From an uncultured bacterium (GTDB lineage: Bacteria > Acidobacteriota > Aminicenantia > Aminicenantales > CALLJL01), in assembly GCA_938092135.1 (NCBI GenBank), contig CALLJL010000008.1, positions 279,501 to 343,500 of the forward strand: 64,000 bases of DNA. Reading direction: 5' to 3'. The notes beneath the pieces are model-generated. The model ran no database searches, was not told the DNA's origin, and saw only the letters and a list, made by a program, of their open reading frames with translations. The stretch's first letter is position 1, and each line of letters starts with the position of its first letter. Below are positions 25,353-31,700 of the stretch, in pieces. The translations under genes and the position numbers were made by a program.

Positions 25353-27488
25353 AGGGGAAAATGGCCAGGCAAACTCAGGATAGATTTAATTTTTCTGATC
25401 TTCCTTTGCTTTTTAGTTTTTAGACTGCGCTCCCTTTATCTCGACCGTCTTTCTCTTTGGATGGATGAAGGATTTTATGTTCTCGCGGCTCAACAAATTC
25501 TTCATCATGGCTATCCCATCTTGCCATCTGGACATATTCTTTTCAAGGGCATCTTTTATAGCTATTTATTAGCTTTTTTTGGCTGGCTCTTTGACCCCAA
25601 TGTTTTGACCTTCAGATTAATTAGCGTCGTGGCCAGTGTCCTTGTTTTACCTCTTTTCTATCTCCTGGCCAAAAAGATAGTCAATCCCGCTTTGGCCTTT
25701 TTAGGCACAATAATTTTAGCCTTTTCCAGCTGGGAGACAGAATACTCTCGAGTAGCTATTTATTTTTCCCTTCTTCAGCTAATCTATCTCGCCTGCCTTT
25801 ATTTCTTTCATCTAACATATCTTGAAGGAAAAAAGAAGTATCTCTGGCCTACTGTGATTCTCTTCCTTCTAGCCCCCCACATCCATCAACTGGCTATGGG
25901 CACTTTCTTCAGTTTTCTGGCCCTTTTCTTTATCTTTGGCCTTCGCCGTTTCTTTCGTCGCGAGGTCCTCTGGCCAGCGGTCATTATCAGCTTTTCCTAT
26001 CTTTTGCTTCAGCTCCATGAACTTTTCTTCTGGAAAGTTGGATATGTCTATGAAAAAGAGCCAGCGACTTTGAAGGAAGGCTTAAATTATTTCTTTCAGG
26101 GTTTCACCTTTGCTTATTTTCGAGAAATTCTCCTTTCTTTTCCTCGAATGGGTTTAATAGTTTTTTTCAGTTTTTTTCTTTATCTTGGACTCAGGCTTGG
26201 CCGACGCTATTTTAATTCAAACGAAAAAGTCTTTCTTGACCGCTGGTTTTTTTTCCTAATAATTTTCTTTCTACCTCTTGTCTTTTTTGGTTTCTTTCGA
26301 ACCCACATCCAACCTCGTTATCTCTTCCAGCTTCATCCTTTACTGGTCCTCCTTTTCCTGGTGGCTATTCAAGAACTTTTAAAGGCAGCCCTTGATCTTA
26401 TCTTTGAGCCTTTTTCGATTAAAGCCAGGCCAGGGTTACAAAAATCTCTTGGCCTTCTCCTCTGTTTTCCCCTAATCATCCTCCTGAGCGATCAAGCAAG
26501 CTGGTCAGCAACTCAAAGAATAATTAACCGGGATTATAAAGATCCTATCACTACAGATATTATTTTTCGCTCTGGCCGGACTGAACATTATGATCACCAG
26601 GGAATAGGTAACTATGTTAAACATTACTTGCAGCCCCAAGACATTGTCATAGCAATGCATATGGTTTTTCAGTACCTCTATGGGGGAGGTAAGGTAGACT
26701 ACTGGCTATGGACAGGTGGCCCTGGTACCTGGGATGCCTGGGAAAAGACAGCTAATGGCTGGAGGGACGTTTATGTGGGCGCTCGCTGGCTTAATTGCAT
26801 CGACGACCTGAAAAAGGTAATTGCCGAGCGCGGACAGCGACGTCTCTGGCTTGTGGCTACCCCTTCCCTTTATAGGCGAGACCATATTAACCAAGATGTA
26901 GCCGATTTTATCTTGAGCCAGAAAGAAAATCTGGTCTTTCGTGGCCGTGATGGCCTGTCCAGGGTTTATCTCTGGACAAGGCCAAGCGAGGTGCCTTCTA
27001 GCCGAAAACCGATTTGGGAAGCCGAATGGCTTCCAGCTTCTTTGGGTGAAATCAGATTTGATCCTGCTGCTTCACGGGGAAGTTATCTCCATTTCTCCCG
27101 AAGCCGGATTGCCCAAACCAAAAAAAATATTCTTTGGAAAAACGAACTTCCTCCAGGAAGATATAATCTGCTTCTATCTGTCAGAACTGAGTCTACGGAA
27201 AAAGGCGACGCAGAAAGCTATCTCGCCTTATCTCTTAAAATGAAAAGGACAAATTATCTGATTTTTTCCCGAATAATTCGATCCAACGAGCTCCCGCCCG
27301 ATGGAAATTGGCGGATTTTCAGTTCGCGAGTTGATCTTCCCCAGGCTGAAGAGTTTTTGTTATCAGTTTCATTTCGGGGAGAAAAAGCTATCGACTGGGA
27401 TTACCTCGATTTTGTGCCCCTCGCAAGCCAGTTCGAAATTCAAAGCCAAAGAAAAATTTTAAAAGGAGAAGAGAGTGAAATTAAATAA
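25338..27488 (+). CDS. GT39/GT83-like integral membrane glycosyltransferase (ArnT/PMT type)
   Basis: 716 residues. The N-terminal half (to about residue 400) has around ten membrane helices. The first periplasmic loop carries WMDEGFYVLAAQQIL, with the acidic pair typical of ArnT/PMT-type enzymes, which take a sugar from a polyprenyl-phosphate carrier on the outer face of the inner membrane. A periplasmic domain of about 300 residues follows, ending in a beta-rich module. The acceptor could be a protein, lipid A or a glycan. The ATG at 25338 has AGAGAGG upstream but lies in a terminator-like hairpin; no alternative in-frame ATG or GTG exists before the first membrane helix. The C-terminus overlaps the next gene by 14 nt. 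Confidence 0.85.
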   Translation: MPLFLRGKWPGKLRIDLIFLIFLCFLVFRLRSLYLDRLSLWMDEGFYVLAAQQILHHGYPILPSGHILFKGIFYSYLLAFFGWLFDPNVLTFRLISVVASVLVLPLFYLLAKKIVNPALAFLGTIILAFSSWETEYSRVAIYFSLLQLIYLACLYFFHLTYLEGKKKYLWPTVILFLLAPHIHQLAMGTFFSFLALFFIFGLRRFFRREVLWPAVIISFSYLLLQLHELFFWKVGYVYEKEPATLKEGLNYFFQGFTFAYFREILLSFPRMGLIVFFSFFLYLGLRLGRRYFNSNEKVFLDRWFFFLIIFFLPLVFFGFFRTHIQPRYLFQLHPLLVLLFLVAIQELLKAALDLIFEPFSIKARPGLQKSLGLLLCFPLIILLSDQASWSATQRIINRDYKDPITTDIIFRSGRTEHYDHQGIGNYVKHYLQPQDIVIAMHMVFQYLYGGGKVDYWLWTGGPGTWDAWEKTANGWRDVYVGARWLNCIDDLKKVIAERGQRRLWLVATPSLYRRDHINQDVADFILSQKENLVFRGRDGLSRVYLWTRPSEVPSSRKPIWEAEWLPASLGEIRFDPAASRGSYLHFSRSRIAQTKKNILWKNELPPGRYNLLLSVRTESTEKGDAESYLALSLKMKRTNYLIFSRIIRSNELPPDGNWRIFSSRVDLPQAEEFLLSVSFRGEKAIDWDYLDFVPLASQFEIQSQRKILKGEESEIK

Positions 27489-28083
27489 TCTTAGACAGAG
27501 AAAAACATGCGTTTTTAGATTTTTAATAGAACTAAATATAATTATTTTTTTATTATTTTTTTTCCGTTCATCAGTTTTCTCCGCTATAAAACAGGGAACT
27601 GTGGAAATTTTGAGGGGTCAGTATAATCTCGATGATGCGCGCTTTAAAGCTGTTTATTCCGAAAATGGACCAATCTATGGTTTGAGTTTATCAGCCAATC
27701 TCCTGGCTCCCCTGAATTTCTACCTCGATATCAAATATTTCCAAAGAGAAGGAGCCCTGACCTATACCAAAGAAAAAACCAGGTTCTTCCTTTTGCCTCT
27801 TTCTTTGGGTCTAAGAGCTGTTGTCCCTATCGGAGTCTTAAATCCTTTTATCGGCGCTGGCGGTGATTTTTATACCTATTATGAGGATAATCCTATTGGT
27901 ACTGTTTTTAATTTCACCAACGGCTACCACTTTATTGCTGGTTTTTACATTCAGGCCGGCCCGTTACCCCTATTTTTCTCGGCCCGACTTAAATATACCC
28001 GGGCTCAGGCCGAAGAAGAGAAAAATCGCCGGATCCAGCTCGGAGGTTTTGAAACCCTTTTGGGCTTTGGCCTTATTTTCTGA
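27475..28083 (+). CDS. small outer-membrane beta-barrel protein
   Basis: 202 residues from a GTG inside the end of the upstream transferase gene, with AAGGAGAAGAG just before it. A signal peptide covers about residues 1-36 (ending SSVFS). The mature part is an alternating pattern with many Tyr/Phe/Gly (GPIYGLSLSANLLAPLNFYLDIKYF, RFFLLPLSLGLRAVV, FIGAGGDFYTYYED, YHFIAGFYIQAG) and ends LLGFGLIF with a terminal Phe, the barrel insertion signal recognised by BamA. It resembles OmpW/OmpA-like eight-stranded barrels. Function unknown. Overlap with the glycosyltransferase gene suggests coupled synthesis. Confidence 0.75.
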   Translation: MKLNNLRQRKTCVFRFLIELNIIIFLLFFFRSSVFSAIKQGTVEILRGQYNLDDARFKAVYSENGPIYGLSLSANLLAPLNFYLDIKYFQREGALTYTKEKTRFFLLPLSLGLRAVVPIGVLNPFIGAGGDFYTYYEDNPIGTVFNFTNGYHFIAGFYIQAGPLPLFFSARLKYTRAQAEEEKNRRIQLGGFETLLGFGLIF

Positions 28084-28197
28084 GGAGTTTAAAGGAACTC
28101 ACTGATGATATTTCTTCAGAACCTCGTAAAATTAAATCAGCTAAAATACAAAAGGAAAAAATTTTTTTTAGGCTGGTCTTGATTGATAACAGGTTTC

Positions 28198-28229
28198 ATG
28201 AATAATTGATCAATGCATAATGAATAATT
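28198..28229. repeat. 10-bp direct repeat ATGAATAATT x2, candidate activator site
   Basis: ATGAATAATT at 28198-28207 and 28220-28229, 22 bp start to start. The second copy covers the expected -35 position of the promoter at 28237-28245, which has no recognisable -35 box itself. Confidence 0.35.
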
Positions 28230-28236
28230 AAAAAAG

Positions 28237-28245
28237 TGATATAAT
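28237..28245 (+). promoter_or_regulatory. extended -10 promoter of the lipoprotein-methyltransferase operon
   Basis: TGaTATAAT, a perfect extended -10 box. A start about 7 nt downstream would give a leader of about 50 nt, which begins at the left arm of the inverted repeat (28249) and ends at the ATG (28302). Confidence 0.55.
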
Positions 28246-28248
28246 AAG

Positions 28249-28297
28249 TTTTCTTAAGCTTTTTAATTTGAAAAAAAAAGATTAAAACTTAAGAAAA
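28249..28297 (+). promoter_or_regulatory. leader hairpin with 10-bp perfect arms
   Basis: TTTTCTTAAG (28249-28258) pairs perfectly with CTTAAGAAAA (28288-28297); further imperfect pairing continues inward (ctttttAAT with ATTaaaa). The hairpin fills the predicted leader and ends 4 nt before the ATG at 28302, so it could mask ribosome access or act as a protein-binding palindrome. Confidence 0.45.
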
Positions 28298-28301
28298 GAA
28301 A

Positions 28302-29060
28302 ATGGAAAAAGATCATTGGAAGCATCATTTAAAACCTTTTCTCAACTTTATCTTGATTCTGCTTGTTATTGGTTTTTTTGCTTTCGCCTCCCTTGCCTGC
28401 CGAAAGAATGAACACTCAAGGGCCGCTTCTTTTGATAAAATTGCGCGGACTCTTTTTAAAAATGTTTATCTTTATCTGGCTCTTCAGATCAAGCAAGATT
28501 TTGGTATCGATAGAGGTATCTGCATAGATGCTGGGGCCGGTCCAGCTTATCTTTCCATTGAACTGGCTAAAATCACTGATCTCGAAATTTATGCTCTCGA
28601 TATAGATCCTGAAGCTATTGAAATTGCCAGGAAAAACATTGCTAATGCTGGCTTCTCCTCCAGAATTAGGCTTATCCAGGCGAATGTAGAGAAAATGCCC
28701 TTCCCCGATAACTTCGCTGATCTCATCATTAGCCGCGGTTCCTATCTTTTCTGGAAGAACAAAGTTCAAGCTTTTAAAGAAATAAAGCGGGTTCTAAAGC
28801 CAGGTGGGGTGGCCTTTATTGGCGGTGGCATGGGTAATCTTCTGCCTCACGAAGAGAGAGAAAGAATCATGGAAATTATGGAAAGAGATAACATCGGACC
28901 GCCCAAGAATCTTCAGGTCAGTTTTGAAGAAATGAGCCAGATTTTAAGGCAAGCCGGAATTGGTGAATTTAAAATTTCTACTGATAAAGGCTGCACCTGC
29001 GGCCTCTGGGTAGAATTCAAAAAAGGTCCAGCTACTCTTTATATTGGTGAGGATAAATGA
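28302..29060 (+). CDS. membrane-anchored, probably lipoprotein, SAM-dependent methyltransferase
   Basis: 252 residues. The N-terminus (residues 1-33) is charged, then a hydrophobic stretch (FLNFILILLVIGFFAFA) ending in SLAC, which fits the general lipobox pattern. After it comes a complete class I methyltransferase domain: motif I CIDAGAGPAYLSIELA near residue 70, acidic motif II ALDIDPEAIEIARKN near 95, ANVEKMPFPDNFADLIISRGS near 130 and RVLKPGGVAFIGGGMG near 165. The C-terminus has CTCGLWVEF. The SRGS and IGGG segments mark a subgroup of methyltransferases rather than a decayed copy. SAM is normally cytoplasmic, so either the domain stays inside on a membrane anchor or the arrangement is unusual. 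The radical SAM gene starts 7 nt later. Confidence 0.82.
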   Translation: MEKDHWKHHLKPFLNFILILLVIGFFAFASLACRKNEHSRAASFDKIARTLFKNVYLYLALQIKQDFGIDRGICIDAGAGPAYLSIELAKITDLEIYALDIDPEAIEIARKNIANAGFSSRIRLIQANVEKMPFPDNFADLIISRGSYLFWKNKVQAFKEIKRVLKPGGVAFIGGGMGNLLPHEERERIMEIMERDNIGPPKNLQVSFEEMSQILRQAGIGEFKISTDKGCTCGLWVEFKKGPATLYIGEDK

Positions 29061-29067
29061 CAAAAGC

Positions 29068-30441
29068 ATGAAAGTTCTTCTTCTCAATCCGCCTGGAAAT
29101 AAATTATATATTCGCGATTATTACTGTAGCTTTTCTTCCAAAGCTGATTATTATTGGCCACCGCAGGATCTTTTAGCCCTGAGCGGACTTCTTCATCAGT
29201 ATTTCTCCCTTGAAGTGATCGATGCCATAATTGAAAGATTAACAGAGAAAAAACTTTATCAGCGGATTCGAGAAAACCAATATCATGCCATCATTTTCAC
29301 CACTGGAACTGCCACCCTAGAATCAGATCTCGCTTTAATGGCCAGATTAAAAAAAGAAAAACCCAGGTTGCAAATAATTGCCTCGGCGGGAATCCTGAAA
29401 TTTTTGGGTGAAGATTGGCTTCGTCAGAATCCCTGCCTCGATGCGCTCTTACTTGATTTCACGGAAGCAACCATCATCGATTATCTCCGAGGAGAAAGGG
29501 GGAAACCTCTGCGCAGCCTTATATACCGCCAGAATGATCAGATTATTACCAGCCCCGAAAGGGCACCCCTTGAGTTTGCCTTCCCTGTGCCTAGACATGA
29601 GCTCTTTCCCTTTCATCGTTATCGGCTGCCCATTGCCCGGCGTTTTCCCTTTACAGTGGTCATAACCTCCCTTGGTTGTCCCTTTAACTGCGCTTTCTGT
29701 ACGGCTGGCGCTTTCGGCTATCGCCAGCGCCGCCTAGACAACATTTTAGAAGAACTTCTTTATTTAAAAAAGCTTGGCTTAAAAGAAATCCTCTTCCAGG
29801 ATCCGACCTTTACCGTAAATACAAAAAGGGTGGTCAGCCTTTGCGAAAAGATGATTCAGGCAAATCTTAATTTTACCTGGAGCTGCAATGCTGAGCTCAA
29901 ATCTTTAAATGAAGAAAAAATTAAATGGATGAAGGCGGCAGGATGTCACACAGTTTCGGTGGGCATCGAAAGTGGCGATGAAGCTATTCTTAAAAAATAC
30001 TCGAAGCCCATTTCAGTTTCTGAAGTGAGAGAAAAAATTCAGCTGATAAAAAAATATGGCCTCAAGGTTCTTGGCTATTTTATTATTGGCCTTCCAGGTG
30101 AGACGAGAGAGTCAATCGAACGCACAATCAAACTGGCCAAGAGTCTGCCCATTGATATCGCTTCCTTTGCTATTGCCACTCCTGACCTTGGAACCCGCTT
30201 GCGTCAAGAAGCCATCGCTGCCGGTTTAATTCCGCCCAATCTTCTTCGTTTTGATAGCACCGATTTCCCAATTCTGGCTGGCTCTAATCTTACCGCAGAG
30301 GAAATTTGGCGTTTAAGAAAGAAGGCCAATCGAGATTTTTATCTAAGACCTGATTATATTTTAAAAAGGATTGGGGAAATTCGCTCCTGGCGTGACCTTA
30401 AATTCTCTCTTTCTAATGCCTTTAATCTTTTCAGAAAATGA
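29068..30441 (+). CDS. radical SAM enzyme with N-terminal cobalamin-binding-like domain
   Basis: About 457 residues from the ATG at 29068 (an in-frame TTG at 29044 lies inside the preceding gene). Residues 1-140 begin KVLLLNPPG and have the Rossmann-like layout of B12-binding domains, but the base-off motif DxHxxG is not visible. The radical SAM core holds LGCPFNCAFCTAG near residue 205 (CxxxCxxC), then SVGIESGDEAILKKY and GYFIIGLPGETRESI. This is the B12-radical SAM layout of methylases, ring-forming and thioether enzymes. Substrate unknown. Tight spacing with the anchored methyltransferase suggests two steps of one pathway. Confidence 0.86.
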   Translation: MKVLLLNPPGNKLYIRDYYCSFSSKADYYWPPQDLLALSGLLHQYFSLEVIDAIIERLTEKKLYQRIRENQYHAIIFTTGTATLESDLALMARLKKEKPRLQIIASAGILKFLGEDWLRQNPCLDALLLDFTEATIIDYLRGERGKPLRSLIYRQNDQIITSPERAPLEFAFPVPRHELFPFHRYRLPIARRFPFTVVITSLGCPFNCAFCTAGAFGYRQRRLDNILEELLYLKKLGLKEILFQDPTFTVNTKRVVSLCEKMIQANLNFTWSCNAELKSLNEEKIKWMKAAGCHTVSVGIESGDEAILKKYSKPISVSEVREKIQLIKKYGLKVLGYFIIGLPGETRESIERTIKLAKSLPIDIASFAIATPDLGTRLRQEAIAAGLIPPNLLRFDSTDFPILAGSNLTAEEIWRLRKKANRDFYLRPDYILKRIGEIRSWRDLKFSLSNAFNLFRK

Positions 30442-30602
30442 TTATAATGGTAATTTTTACTTCTTATCTTTTATTTTTTTCTTGGCTTTTGTACTTTTTT
30501 GTCCTATCTTTTTCCTCTTAAAAATTTCATTAAGTTATTGTTATTCTTTCTCAATCTTCCTTCAAAGGAAGAGGTCCATTGATTATTTAGACATTGACCA
30601 AT

Positions 30603-31610
30603 TTAGTTAGAATCTAAGGTCAGTCGGCCAAATCCTCGCCAGCTCATTTGATTTCGGGAACTTATATTCACCTCTGCCAGGCCAGCTTTCTTAAACCAGG
30701 CTTCAACCTCATCCTTCCTGAAATACCAGGTAATGGGCGCGATCAGCTGATCAAAAACAGAATTATGAATATAAGAAAAATTAAATTGGGCCATGTAAGC
30801 CAAATATTCACCAAGTGGTAGACTCCGGATAAAGGATTCCTTAAATGGGCTGCTCTTTCTTGCCTGAATCCAGTGTGCTGCCCTGGTGAGAAGATAAACA
30901 ATAGCCGTAGGCCAGTAGCTGGTTAAATAAACAAGAAAAAGCGGCATTTTTGAGGTCAACCGCCTTATGGGATCAATTATTGACCTCACCAATCCTGTAC
31001 CCTCATAACCATAAACCCAAATAGATAAACAGCCATTTTCTTTGAGCAATCGAACCAGATTTAAGAAACCAAGCTCAGGGTCAGGAAGATGTTGAAGGAC
31101 ACCAATACAATAAACATAATCAAACATCGCTTTTAAAGGAAGATGATAGATATCAGCCTGAAGAACATGAACCTGCGGCCATCTTCTAACATTATTAAAG
31201 GCCACCTCAATGGCCGGACTTAAATCAAAGGCGATAACTTCTTTCGCTCCAAATTGAGCCGCAAAGAGGGCATGAAGGCCAGGGCCGCAACCGGCATCAA
31301 CGACGAGCTTCCCCTGAAAAAAATCAGAGGAAACCGGCTTTATCCAATCAAGAAAATCCCGGGGATCAGAATAAATGCGGGCGAAACGGCGCCAGGAAAA
31401 GCCGAAATTCCGCCAGGTCTGCTGGAAATGGCCAAGCTGGGCTTTAGATAAGAAGCGCGGGATATAATTGATAATGGGATAGATTGCTTGGCATCCATGG
31501 CAAAGGAGAGTGCCTTCCCTTATTTCATCCTTAATCTGATCGGCCTTCTTTATGGTTAGTTCGCCTGAGCAACGGGGACAGAGAAGATAATCAAGTAATC
31601 TCTCTCTCAT
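30603..31610 (-). CDS. SAM methyltransferase with N-terminal Trm112-like zinc domain
   Basis: 335 residues. Residues 1-50 form a small zinc ribbon: LLCPRCSGELTI ... LLCHGCQAIYPI (two CxxC pairs), ending PRFL, the Trm112/YcaR-like pattern. A class I methyltransferase domain follows with LVVDAGCGPGLHALFAA near residue 100, VIAFDLSPAIEVA, LQADIYHLPL, YCIGVLQHLPDPE and LLKENGCLSIWVYGYEG. Proteins with this domain order are common in O-antigen and secondary metabolite loci. The last 130 residues are partly hydrophobic. The substrate is unknown. TTGACA-17-TAAAAT lies 9 nt before the ATG, predicting a leaderless mRNA divergent from the 31701 gene. Confidence 0.85.
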   Translation of the reverse strand: MRERLLDYLLCPRCSGELTIKKADQIKDEIREGTLLCHGCQAIYPIINYIPRFLSKAQLGHFQQTWRNFGFSWRRFARIYSDPRDFLDWIKPVSSDFFQGKLVVDAGCGPGLHALFAAQFGAKEVIAFDLSPAIEVAFNNVRRWPQVHVLQADIYHLPLKAMFDYVYCIGVLQHLPDPELGFLNLVRLLKENGCLSIWVYGYEGTGLVRSIIDPIRRLTSKMPLFLVYLTSYWPTAIVYLLTRAAHWIQARKSSPFKESFIRSLPLGEYLAYMAQFNFSYIHNSVFDQLIAPITWYFRKDEVEAWFKKAGLAEVNISSRNQMSWRGFGRLTLDSN

Positions 31611-31619
31611 AATTCAATC

Positions 31620-31648
31620 ATTTTAAACTTCCCAAGGACAGGTGTCAA
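31620..31648 (-). promoter_or_regulatory. strong sigma70 promoter of the Trm112-methyltransferase gene
   Basis: Consensus TTGACA (31648-31643), 17-nt spacer, TAAAAT (31625-31620), then 9 nt to the ATG at 31610. Back to back with the 31663 promoter; the two -35 boxes are 14 bp apart. Confidence 0.65.
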
Positions 31649-31662
31649 AGAACATCCTTCTC

Positions 31663-31691
31663 TTGAACCAATAGGCATCTTTAGATATATT
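31663..31691 (+). promoter_or_regulatory. sigma70 promoter of the second GT39-like gene
   Basis: TTGAAC (31663-31668), 17-nt spacer, TATATT (31686-31691), then 9 nt to the ATG at 31701. Predicts a leaderless mRNA. Confidence 0.55.
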
Positions 31692-31700
31692 GCCATTATT

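Noticed and set aside
30555..30572. TCTTCCT-TCAA-AGGAAGA hairpin between convergent genes as a terminator
   Set aside because: No T-tract follows on either strand, and the stem is short and AT/GA-rich; too weak to call.
30371..30610. 79-codon forward frame running out of the radical SAM gene
   Set aside because: Its first part overlaps coding sequence in another frame and the rest is T-rich; only the shorter ATGA-coupled frame was kept as a weak finding.
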